Source: Pseudomonas sivasensis
Lineage (GTDB): Bacteria; Pseudomonadota; Gammaproteobacteria; Pseudomonadales; Pseudomonadaceae
Direction of reading: 5' to 3'
Length of the DNA stretch: 64,000 nt
Assembly (NCBI RefSeq): GCF_013778505.1
Contig: NZ_JAAOWU010000020.1
Coordinates: forward strand, 41,451 to 105,450
The position numbers and the translations under genes are program-made. This document shows, piece by piece, positions 1 through 8,079 of this stretch. Positions within the stretch are counted from its first letter, which is position 1. Each line of letters begins with the position of its first letter. The notes beneath the pieces are model-generated. The model did not search any database. It was not told where the DNA came from and saw nothing but the letters and a program-made list of their open reading frames with translations.

Positions 1-27
1 GCTATTGGGGGCAAGCCCCTCCCGCAT
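1..27. repeat. Right half of a REP-like repeat, cut by the window edge
   Basis: The first bases carry a GGGGGCAAGCCCCTCCC-like arm, matching the right arm of the complete inverted repeats at 5573-5660 and 40188-40277. The left arm would lie outside the window. It sits directly upstream of iolE. Confidence 0.6.
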
Positions 28-70
28 AAAGCAGATCTCAGTGATACCTGAAAATAATAAAGGTGCAGCC

Positions 71-964
71 ATGCCCGCAATCCGAATTGGCATCAACCCG
101 ATCTCTTGGAGCAACGACGACCTTCCGGCCCTCGGCGGTGAAACTCCGCTGAGCACTGCCCTGAGCGAAGGTAAGGAAATCGGCTACGAAGGTTTCGAAC
201 TTAACGGCAAATTCCCCAAGGATGCCAAGGGCGTCGGCGACGTATTGCGCCCCTATGACTTGGCGCTGGTCTCCGGCTGGTATTCCAGCCGTCTGGCGCG
301 CCGCTCGGTGGCTGAAGAAATCGAAGCCATTGCCGGCCACGTCGAACTGCTGAAACAAAACGGCGCCAAGGTGCTGGTGTACGGCGAGGTGGCCGATTCG
401 ATCCAGGGCTCGCGCATTCGCCTGATCGAACGCCCGCGCTTTCATAGCGAACTGGCCTGGCGGGAATACGCCGACAAGCTCACTGAGTTAGCGCGTTTTA
501 CCTTGTCCCAAGGCGTGCGACTGGCGTACCACCACCACATGGGCGCGTACGTCGAATCCCCGCAAGACATCGACGAGTTGATGCGCCGCACCGGGCCGGA
601 AGTCGGCCTGCTGTTCGATTCGGGCCACTGCTACATGGGCGGCGGCGAACCCCTCGACGTGCTGCGCAAACACATTGACCGCGTGTGCCACGTGCATTTC
701 AAGGACGTGCGCAAACCGGTGGTGCAGCTGGCGCGCAACCAGATGTGGAGCTTCCCCGACTGCATCGTCAACGGCACTTTCACCGTGCCCGGCGATGGCG
801 ATATCGATTTTGCCGAGTTGCTCGATGTGCTGCTGGCCGCCAAATACGAAGGTTGGCTGGTGGTGGAGGCCGAGCAGGATCCGGCGGTGGCGCCCAGTTA
901 TATCTACGCGAAAAAGGGCTATGACACCTTGCGTGCTCTTCTCACTGAGAGGGTTGGACAATGA
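71..964 (+). CDS. iolE: Myo-inosose-2 dehydratase IolE
   Basis: A 297-residue xylose-isomerase-like TIM-barrel protein. IolE dehydrates 2-keto-myo-inositol (scyllo-inosose) to 3D-(3,5/4)-trihydroxycyclohexane-1,2-dione, the second step of cytosolic inositol breakdown. The start IRIGINPISWSNDD, the stretch LLFDSGHCYMGGG, the CHVHFKDVR strand and the closing VVEAEQDP strand are where this family places its metal ligands. The ATG at 71 is chosen over an upstream in-frame start because an AAAGG motif lies about 7 bases ahead and the conserved fold begins at residue 3. The stop overlaps the iolB start (ATGA), so the two are translationally coupled. iolC, iolA and iolR are not seen and may lie to the left of the window. 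Confidence 0.95.
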   Translation: MPAIRIGINPISWSNDDLPALGGETPLSTALSEGKEIGYEGFELNGKFPKDAKGVGDVLRPYDLALVSGWYSSRLARRSVAEEIEAIAGHVELLKQNGAKVLVYGEVADSIQGSRIRLIERPRFHSELAWREYADKLTELARFTLSQGVRLAYHHHMGAYVESPQDIDELMRRTGPEVGLLFDSGHCYMGGGEPLDVLRKHIDRVCHVHFKDVRKPVVQLARNQMWSFPDCIVNGTFTVPGDGDIDFAELLDVLLAAKYEGWLVVEAEQDPAVAPSYIYAKKGYDTLRALLTERVGQ

Positions 965-1749
965 GTCTGTTGGTCAAAAGCAACAAACGCGGGCAAACCA
1001 TGGTTGCCTTGGAAGAGGGGCGTCTGGAATACGTAGGGTTCAAAGCCTACCGTCTGAGTCTCGGTGAAACCCTGCCGGTCAGCGCCGGCGATAAAGAGCT
1101 GTGCCTGGTGCTGCTCAGCGGTCGGGTGAATATCGACGGCGAGGGCTTCAACTGGCAGAACCTTGGTGATCGCCAGTCAGTGTTCGAGGAAAAGTCCCCG
1201 TTCGCCGCCTACTTGCCGCCGGGCACCGATGCCCAGGTCACCGCCTTGAGCGACGTACAAATTGCCGTCTGCGCTGCTCCCGGTGCCGGCGGTTACGAAC
1301 CGCGCCTGATCCGCCCGCAAGACTGCAAGCGCAGCGTACGTGGCAAAGGCGCCAACACCCGTTACGTGTGCGACATCCTGCCCGACACCTCGCCGGCCCA
1401 TTCGCTGCTGGTGGTAGAAGTACGCACGCCGTCGGGTCATTCGTCGAGCTACCCGCCGCACAAGCACGACACCGACGATCTGCCGCACCAAAGCTTTCTG
1501 GAAGAGACCTACTACCACCAGATCAACCCGCCCCAGGGTTTTGTGTTCCAGCGGGTCTACACCGACGACCGCAGCATCGACCAAGCCATGGCCGTGGAAA
1601 ACAGTGACTTGGTGGTGGTACCCAAGGGCTATCACCCGGTCAGTGTGCCGTACGGCTACGAGTCTTATTACCTGAACGTCATGGCCGGCCCCAAGCGCGC
1701 CTGGCATTTCCACAACGACCCGCAGCACAGTTGGCTGCTTGACCTTTAA
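961..1749 (+). CDS. iolB: 5-deoxy-glucuronate isomerase IolB
   Basis: A 262-residue bicupin protein of the KduI/IolB family. IolB isomerises 5-deoxy-glucuronate, made by IolD, into 2-deoxy-5-keto-gluconate, the substrate of IolC. The diagnostic metal-binding stretch is in the second half: PPHKHDTDD followed by LEETYYHQ, with further conserved PKGYHPV and YYLNVMAGP segments, all close to the family pattern. Length is usual for the family. The ATG overlaps the iolE stop by four bases, and iolI follows after 24 bases, so it is an internal gene of the iol operon. Confidence 0.95.
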   Translation: MSLLVKSNKRGQTMVALEEGRLEYVGFKAYRLSLGETLPVSAGDKELCLVLLSGRVNIDGEGFNWQNLGDRQSVFEEKSPFAAYLPPGTDAQVTALSDVQIAVCAAPGAGGYEPRLIRPQDCKRSVRGKGANTRYVCDILPDTSPAHSLLVVEVRTPSGHSSSYPPHKHDTDDLPHQSFLEETYYHQINPPQGFVFQRVYTDDRSIDQAMAVENSDLVVVPKGYHPVSVPYGYESYYLNVMAGPKRAWHFHNDPQHSWLLDL

Positions 1750-1773
1750 AACGGTTCTAGACGGAGAACAACA

Positions 1774-2589
1774 ATGAAGTCGCCTCTACGCTTTGCCCTG
1801 AACCGCATGGTCGCGCCCAACCTGTCCCTGCCGGATTTCATCCAATTGGCGGCCGCGCTTCAGTGCGATGCCATCGAAATTCGCAATGACCTCAAAGACC
1901 GTGAAATCGAATACGGCACCCCGGCCAGTCGCGTGCGTGAGTTATGCGCGGTGCAGGGCATTACGGTGCTGTCGATCAACGCGCTGTACCCCTTTGATGT
2001 GTGGAACGACGAGCGCCGCGCCCAGGCGATCAAACTCGCTACCTACGCCCGTGAATGTGGTGCCCAAGGCCTGGTGATGTGCCCGCTCAATGAACCCGGC
2101 GACACGCGCAACGATGCCCAGCGCGCCGCCGGTTTGCGCACTGCATTGAGCGAGCTGGCGCCGATCTTGCGCGAGTACGGGATTCTCGGTTTCGTCGAAC
2201 CCCTGGGCTTCGAAGAGTCTGCCCTGCGCCGCAAGCGTGTGGCGGTGGACGCAATCAAGTCCATTGGCGGCCTGGATGTGTTCCGCGTGGTGCACGACAC
2301 CTTCCACCACCACTTGGCCAATGAACATGAGTTCTTCCCGGAGTTGACCGGCCTGGTGCATATCTCCGGCGTGGAAGATGCCGAGGCGCCGCTCAACTCG
2401 ATCCGCGACGGCCACCGCGTGCTGGTGGGCGAGGGCGACATCCTCGGCAATGCCGCACAGATCGACACGTTGCTCAGCACCGGTTACAGCGGCTACCTGT
2501 CGTTCGAGCCATTTGCCACAAGCGTGCATGAGTTGGCGGATATACAGCAGGCGTTGGGGGCAAGCATCGCCCACCTGCAAAATCGTTAA
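1774..2589 (+). CDS. iolI: TIM-barrel sugar isomerase, IolI-type inosose isomerase
   Basis: A 271-residue AP-endonuclease-2/xylose-isomerase-like TIM barrel. IolI of Bacillus interconverts 2-keto-myo-inositol and 1-keto-D-chiro-inositol, letting chiro-inositol enter the pathway. Here DAIEIRNDL near the N terminus, FVEPLGFE, VHDTFHHHLA, VHISGVED and the final SFEPF contain the acidic and histidine residues expected to hold the divalent metal. A GGAG motif lies 8 bases before the ATG. It is between iolB and iolD with short gaps, supporting an inositol role. The exact substrate cannot be told from sequence, since this fold includes many sugar epimerases; a hydroxypyruvate-isomerase-like activity is the main alternative. 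Confidence 0.85.
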   Translation: MKSPLRFALNRMVAPNLSLPDFIQLAAALQCDAIEIRNDLKDREIEYGTPASRVRELCAVQGITVLSINALYPFDVWNDERRAQAIKLATYARECGAQGLVMCPLNEPGDTRNDAQRAAGLRTALSELAPILREYGILGFVEPLGFEESALRRKRVAVDAIKSIGGLDVFRVVHDTFHHHLANEHEFFPELTGLVHISGVEDAEAPLNSIRDGHRVLVGEGDILGNAAQIDTLLSTGYSGYLSFEPFATSVHELADIQQALGASIAHLQNR

Positions 2590-2599
2590 GGGGCGCGAC

Positions 2600-4531
2600 A
2601 TGACCACAACACGACTGACCATGGCCCAGGCCCTGGTGAAGTTCCTGGATAACCAATACATCGAAGTCGATGGCGTGCAGAGCAAGTTTGTCGCCGGCGT
2701 GTTTACCATTTTCGGCCACGGCAATGTGTTGGGCCTGGGCCAGGCGCTGGAGCAGGACAGCGGCGATCTGGTGGTGCACCAGGGCCGTAACGAGCAGGGC
2801 ATGGCCCACGCCGCCATCGGTTTTGCCAAGCAGCACCTGCGCCGCAAGATCTACGCGTGCACCGCCTCTGTCGGCCCTGGCGCGGCGAATATGCTGACCG
2901 CTGCGGCGACCGCCACCGCCAACCGTATCCCGTTGCTGCTGTTGCCCGGTGACGTGTACGCCAGCCGTCAACCGGACCCGGTGCTGCAACAGATCGAGCA
3001 GTTCCACGACCTGAGCATCAGCACCAACGACGCGTTCCGCTCGGTGAGCAAATACTGGGACCGTATCAACCGTCCTGAGCAACTGATGACCGCCGCGATT
3101 CATGCGATGCGCGTGCTCACCGACCCTGCCGAAACCGGCGCGGTAACCCTGGCGCTGCCTCAGGATGTGCAGGCCGAAGCCTGGGACTACCCTGATTATT
3201 TCTTGCAAAAACGCGTGCACCGTATCGACCGCCGTCCGGCCACCGCCGCGATGATTGGCGATGCGTTGGCGGCTTTCCGAGGCAAGCGCAAGCCGCTGAT
3301 TATCTGTGGCGGCGGCGTGAAGTACTCCGGCGCGAATGCTGCGTTGCAGGCGTTTGCCGAGCGTTTTGATATTCCGTTCGCTGAAACCCAAGCGGGCAAA
3401 AGTGCGGTGGTCTCAAGCCATCCGCTGAACGTGGGCGGTATCGGTGAAACCGGCTGCCTGGCCGCCAACCTGCTGGCGCCAGAGGCCGACTTGATCATCG
3501 GTATCGGTACCCGCTATACCGACTTCACCACCTCATCCAAGTCACTGTTCAAACATGGCGAGGTGACGTTTCTCAACTTGAATATCAGCCCCGCCGACGC
3601 CTTGAAGCTGGACGGCGTGCAGGTGTTGGCCGATGCCAAATTGGCCCTGCAAGCGCTGGCCGATGCCCTCGGCGATTATCGCTCCGGATGGGGCTCGCAG
3701 ATCAGTGAGGCCAAGGCGCAGTTGGACGCCGAAGTGGACCGTGTGCACCAGGTGGAATACCAGGGTGATGACTTTGTGCCTGAGGTCGACGACCACCTGG
3801 ACCGCGCTGTACTGCGCGAATTTATCGAGCTGACCGGCTCGTGCCTGACCCAAAGTCGCGTACTCGGCGTGCTCAATCAATCCCTGGCCGATGACGCGAT
3901 CATCGTGGCCGCCGCCGGCAGCTTGCCTGGCGACTTGCAGCGCGCCTGGCGCAGCAAGGGCGTCAACACCTACCACGTCGAATACGGCTACTCGTGCATG
4001 GGCTACGAGATCAATGCTGCCCTGGGCGTGAAGCTGGCCGAGCCGACCAAAGAGGTCTACGCGCTGGTCGGCGATGGCTCCTACATGATGCTGCACTCGG
4101 AGCTGGCCACCTCCATCCAGGAGCGACGCAAGATCAACGTAGTGCTGCTGGACAACATGGCCTTCGGCTGCATCAACAACCTGCAGATCGGCAATGGCAT
4201 GGACAGCTTCGGTACTGAATTCCGCTACCGCGACCCCGAGAGCGGCAAGCTCGACGGCGCGCTGGTGCCGGTGGATTTCGCCATGAGTGCGGCGGCCTAC
4301 GGCTGCAAGACCTACAAGGTCAGCACCGTGGAGCAGCTTGAAGCGGCCCTGGCCGATGCGCGCACGCAAACCGTCTCGACCCTGATCGACATCAAAGTGC
4401 TGCCCAAGACCATGATCCACGGCTACCTGTCGTGGTGGCGGGTAGGCGTGGCGCAGGTTTCCACCAGTGAGCGCACCAACGCAGCGGCGAAAAAACTCAA
4501 TGAACACCTGGCGAAGGCCCGGCAGTACTAA
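2600..4531 (+). CDS. iolD: 3D-(3,5/4)-trihydroxycyclohexane-1,2-dione acylhydrolase IolD
   Basis: A 643-residue thiamine-diphosphate enzyme that hydrolytically opens the cyclohexanedione ring made by IolE, giving 5-deoxy-glucuronate. The N-terminal pyrimidine-binding domain, a central domain with the GKSAVVSSHPLNVGGIGETG stretch, and the C-terminal cofactor motif GDGSYMMLHSE ending in LLDN (the GDG-x(24-27)-N thiamine site) are all visible. The open frame extends upstream into iolI, but the ATG at 2600 is chosen because the protein starts here with the usual family length and the upstream part is out of character. It starts 11 bases after iolI; iolG follows after 19 bases. Confidence 0.95.
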   Translation: MTTTRLTMAQALVKFLDNQYIEVDGVQSKFVAGVFTIFGHGNVLGLGQALEQDSGDLVVHQGRNEQGMAHAAIGFAKQHLRRKIYACTASVGPGAANMLTAAATATANRIPLLLLPGDVYASRQPDPVLQQIEQFHDLSISTNDAFRSVSKYWDRINRPEQLMTAAIHAMRVLTDPAETGAVTLALPQDVQAEAWDYPDYFLQKRVHRIDRRPATAAMIGDALAAFRGKRKPLIICGGGVKYSGANAALQAFAERFDIPFAETQAGKSAVVSSHPLNVGGIGETGCLAANLLAPEADLIIGIGTRYTDFTTSSKSLFKHGEVTFLNLNISPADALKLDGVQVLADAKLALQALADALGDYRSGWGSQISEAKAQLDAEVDRVHQVEYQGDDFVPEVDDHLDRAVLREFIELTGSCLTQSRVLGVLNQSLADDAIIVAAAGSLPGDLQRAWRSKGVNTYHVEYGYSCMGYEINAALGVKLAEPTKEVYALVGDGSYMMLHSELATSIQERRKINVVLLDNMAFGCINNLQIGNGMDSFGTEFRYRDPESGKLDGALVPVDFAMSAAAYGCKTYKVSTVEQLEAALADARTQTVSTLIDIKVLPKTMIHGYLSWWRVGVAQVSTSERTNAAAKKLNEHLAKARQY

Positions 4532-4550
4532 TAACAAGAGGAGTGTTTGT

Positions 4551-5561
4551 ATGTCTTTGAAGCTTGGAGTGATCGGTACCGGCGCCATTGGCCGCGACCA
4601 TATTCGTCGTTGCAGCCAGACCTTGCTCAACAGCCAGGTGGTGGCGGTGACCGATATCAACCTTGAGCAGGCCGCCAAGGTGGTTGCGGAGTTGAAGCTG
4701 GACGCCGAGGTGTATCCGGACGGTCACGCGCTGATCAACTCGCCGCAGGTGGAAGCGGTGCTGGTGACCTCGTGGGGCCCGAGCCATGAAGAATTCGTGC
4801 TCGCGGCCATCGCCGCCGGCAAGCCGGTGTTCTGTGAAAAGCCCCTGGCGGTGACTGCCGAAGGCTGCCGCAAGATCGTCGAGGCCGAAGTGGCCCACGG
4901 CAAGCGCCTGGTGCAGGTGGGCTTCATGCGCCCGTATGACGAAGGCTATCGCGCCCTCAAGGCCGTGATCGACAGCGGCCAGATCGGCGAGCCGTTGATG
5001 CTGCATTGCGCGCACCGCAACCCGACGGTGGGCGAGAACTACAAGACCGATATGGCGATCACCGACACCCTGATCCACGAGTTGGACGTGCTGCGCTGGT
5101 TGCTCAACGACGACTACGTATCAGTGCAAGTGGTGTTCCCGCGCAAGACCAGCAAGGCCTTGGCCCACCTGCGTGACCCGCAGATCGTGCTGCTGGAAAC
5201 CGCCAAGGGCACCCGTATCGATGTGGAAGTGTTTGTGAACTGCCAGTACGGCTACGACATTCAGTGCGAAGTGGTAGGGGAGACCGGCATCGCCAAATTG
5301 CCGGAGCCTTCACAAGTGCAATTGCGCAGCGGTGCCAAACTGTCGAACGCAATTTTGATGGACTGGAAGGACCGTTTTATCGGTGCCTATGACGTGGAGT
5401 TGCAGGCCTTCATTGATAGCGTGCGCGCCGGGCAGGTCGGTGGGCCGTCGGCGTGGGATGGGTTTGCGGCGGCGGTGGCAGCGGATGCGTGTATTGAGGC
5501 GCAGGGCAGTGAGCAGATTGTGAAGGTGAGCTTGCCGGATCGTCCGCACTTCTACGGCTAA
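4551..5561 (+). CDS. iolG: Inositol 2-dehydrogenase IolG
   Basis: A 336-residue NAD-dependent Gfo/Idh/MocA dehydrogenase that oxidises myo-inositol to 2-keto-myo-inositol, the entry step of the pathway. It has the Rossmann motif GTGAIG at residues 9-14, the EKP motif with Lys97, and Asp172 and His176 in TDTLIHELDV. These positions match the catalytic Lys97/Asp172/His176 triad reported for Bacillus IolG. An AGAGGAG ribosome site precedes the ATG. It is the last gene of the tightly packed iolE-B-I-D-G run; a large inverted repeat follows within 12 bases of the stop. Confidence 0.95.
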   Translation: MSLKLGVIGTGAIGRDHIRRCSQTLLNSQVVAVTDINLEQAAKVVAELKLDAEVYPDGHALINSPQVEAVLVTSWGPSHEEFVLAAIAAGKPVFCEKPLAVTAEGCRKIVEAEVAHGKRLVQVGFMRPYDEGYRALKAVIDSGQIGEPLMLHCAHRNPTVGENYKTDMAITDTLIHELDVLRWLLNDDYVSVQVVFPRKTSKALAHLRDPQIVLLETAKGTRIDVEVFVNCQYGYDIQCEVVGETGIAKLPEPSQVQLRSGAKLSNAILMDWKDRFIGAYDVELQAFIDSVRAGQVGGPSAWDGFAAAVAADACIEAQGSEQIVKVSLPDRPHFYG

Positions 5562-5572
5562 CACTCGGTCAA

Positions 5573-5660
5573 TGTGGGAGGGGGCTTGCCCCCGATAGCG
5601 GTGGGTCAGCAATAAATTTGTTTCTGATCCACCGCTATCGGGGGCAAGCCCCCTCCCACA
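5573..5660. repeat. REPIN-like inverted repeat
   Basis: Two nearly perfect arms of about 35 bases face each other around a short AT-rich loop. The outer bases are TGTGGGAGGGGGCTTGCCCC and the arms continue through GATAGCGGTGG. It fills the gap between iolG and the next gene. This matches the REP doublets (REPINs) known from P. fluorescens genomes. In transcripts it would form a very stable hairpin that could protect or end the iol mRNA. Confidence 0.85.
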
Positions 5661-5696
5661 GTTGATTGGGTTTCCAATTCAACTCAGGAGTTGATC

Positions 5697-6725
5697 ATGC
5701 GAATCGGACTAGTCGGCTACGGCCACGGAGGGCGCTTTTTTCATGCGCCGCTGATTGCGACTTTGCCGGGTGCGACGTTTGTCGGCGTGGTGACGCGCTC
5801 ACCAGAGCGGCGCCAGCAATTAAGTACTGATCTTCCAGGTGTGAAGGCCTTTGACAGCATTGGCCAGATCGTCGAAGCCGGTGTCGATGCGCTGGTCATT
5901 TCCACCACCCTCAAGGGCCGCCCGGCGCTGGTGCTGGAAGCCATCGAACACGGTGTGGCGGTGGTCAGCGACAAACCCTTTGCTGCCAACGCTGAACAGG
6001 CCCAGGCGTTGATCACCGCTGCCGAACGCCATGAGGTGTTGCTCAGCGTCTATCAGAACCGGCGCTGGGACTCGGATTACCTGACCTTGCGCAAGCTCAT
6101 CGACGCCGGTGCACTGGGCACCATCACTCGTTTCGAATCCCGCGTGGAACGCTTCAGCCCTCAAGCGGTGGGCAATGCCAGTGGCGGGGGGTGGCTGCGT
6201 GATCTGGGCAGTCATCTGGTGGACCAGGCGCTGCAACTGTTTGGCCCAGTGGACCGGGTGTTCGCACAATTGCACTACACCGCCGAACACCCCAGCGTCG
6301 ACCACGGTTTCTTCATCTCCCTGACCCATGCCAACGGAGTTATTTCCCATCTGTGGGGCAACGCCCTGCAAAACAGCCAGGCCCCGCGCTTTCGGGTGAG
6401 TGGCACCTTGGGTTGTTACACGGTGGACGGGCTGGATGGCCAGGAAGAAGCGCTGATGGCGGGCAAATCGCCGAAAACCGAAGGCGAGCACTGGGGCGCC
6501 GAGGAGCACCGCCGCTGGGGCTGGTTTGAGCAAGGTGATGAGCGTGAACGGGTGCCTTCAGAAAAGGGCTGCTGGACGCAGTTTTACCGGCAACTGCAAG
6601 CGGCCGTGCAAGGGCAGGGACCCTTGCCGGTAGATGCCTATGACGCGCTGGAAACCACCCGTATATTGGACGCCGCACGCCTGAGCGCCGAGCGTCAGCA
6701 GGTGGTTTCAACAAAAATAGAATAA
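5697..6725 (+). CDS. Gfo/Idh/MocA-family oxidoreductase near the inositol genes
   Basis: A 342-residue NAD(P)-binding dehydrogenase. The N terminus MRIGLVGYGHGGRFFHAP is a Rossmann motif; a DKP motif replaces the usual EKP; LRDLGSHLVDQALQLFG supplies the family's Asp/His pair. The ATG at 5697 is preferred to a TTG at 5691 because CAGGAG ends at 5690, six bases before it. It lies between the iol genes and the inositol-type importer, so it probably acts on another inositol isomer or a related sugar, but the substrate is inferred from context only. It is not a duplicate of IolG: the two share the fold but differ widely in sequence. Confidence 0.85.
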   Translation: MRIGLVGYGHGGRFFHAPLIATLPGATFVGVVTRSPERRQQLSTDLPGVKAFDSIGQIVEAGVDALVISTTLKGRPALVLEAIEHGVAVVSDKPFAANAEQAQALITAAERHEVLLSVYQNRRWDSDYLTLRKLIDAGALGTITRFESRVERFSPQAVGNASGGGWLRDLGSHLVDQALQLFGPVDRVFAQLHYTAEHPSVDHGFFISLTHANGVISHLWGNALQNSQAPRFRVSGTLGCYTVDGLDGQEEALMAGKSPKTEGEHWGAEEHRRWGWFEQGDERERVPSEKGCWTQFYRQLQAAVQGQGPLPVDAYDALETTRILDAARLSAERQQVVSTKIE

Positions 6726-6739
6726 AATTCTAAAACAGG

Positions 6740-6768
6740 TTGATATGGAAATTATTTTCCAATAAAGT
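6740..6768 (+). promoter_or_regulatory. Sigma-70 promoter with IolR-type operator in its spacer
   Basis: TTGATA (6740-6745) and TAAAGT (6763-6768) are separated by exactly 17 bases. The spacer holds the inverted repeat TGGAAA-TTAT-TTTCCA (6746-6761). This contains GGAA-N6-TTCC, the motif described for the RpiR-family repressor IolR in Sinorhizobium meliloti. A repressor bound there would block polymerase directly. Expected start of transcription is near 6775, about 300 bases before the importer gene at 7079. Confidence 0.6.
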
Positions 6769-6853
6769 CTTTTCCAGGTTGCATAAAGTACGTCTTGGGC
6801 TCGACCCCGGCGACTCAACAAAAACAAGATCAAAAACAACCAGGTACCGTCAG

Positions 6854-7030
6854 ATGAAAATCTTCAACGCTGTACTGCGAGTTTTACGCCCTGCCCACAC
6901 GCCCCGCGGTCTGCCCCGCGCCCGGCCGTTCTACTTCTCCTTCCTTAATGTGCTGTGCGTCGAAAACCAAGGCGCGCTGGTCTGCTGCATTCCTGGCGCC
7001 CCGGTCGTTCGACTGCCCGCCGAGCTCTGA
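6854..7030 (+). CDS. Possible 58-residue leader peptide upstream of the importer
   Basis: This short frame starts MKIFNAVLRVLRPAHTP and is rich in Arg, Pro and Cys (LVCCIPGAP). It lies wholly within the predicted leader between the IolR-like promoter at 6740 and the binding-protein gene at 7079. A weak AGG lies about 10 bases before the ATG. I do not recognise a family. It could be a chance frame in GC-rich DNA or a leader peptide. The rest of the 353-base gap holds the promoter and no other recognisable element. Confidence 0.25.
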   Translation: MKIFNAVLRVLRPAHTPRGLPRARPFYFSFLNVLCVENQGALVCCIPGAPVVRLPAEL

Positions 7031-7078
7031 TAAACGCAACGTCCAAAAAACCAACAAGAAAGTGGAGACAGACCGTTC

Positions 7079-8014
7079 ATGAAGACCCCGATCCGTTTTA
7101 CCGCGCTGGCTTTATCCATGATGCTGGCCAGCGGTTTTGCCAGCGCCGCCGACATCAAGGTCGGCGTGAGCATGTCCGCGTTCGATGACACCTTCCTCAC
7201 TTACCTGCGCGAAGACATGGATAAGCAAGCCAAGTCCTATCCCAAGGGCGACGGCGTGCAGTTGCAGTTCGAAGACGCCCGCGCCGATGTGGTCAAGCAA
7301 CTGAGCCAGGTCGAGAACTTTATCAGTCAGAAAGTCGACGCCATCATCGTCAACCCGGTCGACACGGCTTCCACCAAAAACATCATCAACGCCGCGACCA
7401 AGGCGGGCATCCCGCTGGTGTTCGTCAACCGCCGTCCGGACCAGAAAGACCTGCCCAAGGACGTAGTGGCCGTGACCTCCGATGACGTCGAGGCCGGCAA
7501 GCTGCAAATGCAGTACATCGCTGAAAAACTCGGCGGCAAGGGCAAGATCGTGATCCTGCTGGGCGACCTGGCGAACAACTCCACCACCAATCGCACCAAG
7601 GGCGTGAAGGAAGTGTTGGCCAAGTACCCGGACATCAAGATCGAACAGGAGCAGACCGGTATCTGGCTGCGGGACAAAGGCATGACCCTGGTCAACGACT
7701 GGCTGACCCAAGGCCGCGAGTTCAATGCTGTGTTGGCCAACAACGATGAGATGGCGATCGGCGCATCCATGGCCTTGAAATCGGCCGGCAAGGAAAAAGG
7801 CAGTGTGCTGATCGCGGGGGTCGACGGTACGCCGGACGGCTTGAATGCGATCACCAAGGGTGACATGGCCGCCTCCGCGTTCCAGGACGCCAAGGGCCAG
7901 GCGGTGGGCTCGGTGGAAGCGGCGCGCAAGATGGCCAAGAAAGAGCCGGTCGAGCAGAACGTGATCATCCCGTTCCAACTGATCACTCCGGAAAACGTCG
8001 CCAAGTTCAAGTAG
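7079..8014 (+). CDS. Sugar ABC transporter periplasmic binding protein (inositol/ribose class)
   Basis: A 311-residue Peripla_BP_4-type protein related to RbsB and to inositol-binding proteins. A signal peptide is clear: MKTPIRFTALALSMMLASGFASA, cleaved before ADIKVGVSM. The body shows DAIIVNPVDT, the hinge segment AGIPLVFVNRRP and ANNDEMAIGASMALK, as in type I binding proteins. It captures substrate in the periplasm for the ATPase and permease encoded next (8080 and 9692). Location beside iol genes and the IolR-like operator suggests myo-inositol as substrate; this is inference. GGAGA lies about 10 bases upstream of the ATG. Confidence 0.9.
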   Translation: MKTPIRFTALALSMMLASGFASAADIKVGVSMSAFDDTFLTYLREDMDKQAKSYPKGDGVQLQFEDARADVVKQLSQVENFISQKVDAIIVNPVDTASTKNIINAATKAGIPLVFVNRRPDQKDLPKDVVAVTSDDVEAGKLQMQYIAEKLGGKGKIVILLGDLANNSTTNRTKGVKEVLAKYPDIKIEQEQTGIWLRDKGMTLVNDWLTQGREFNAVLANNDEMAIGASMALKSAGKEKGSVLIAGVDGTPDGLNAITKGDMAASAFQDAKGQAVGSVEAARKMAKKEPVEQNVIIPFQLITPENVAKFK

Positions 8015-8079
8015 CCCAGACATAACAACAATGAACCGGCAGGGCGGTCGTGCCCGCCCTGCTGATGGAGTACCTCCCT

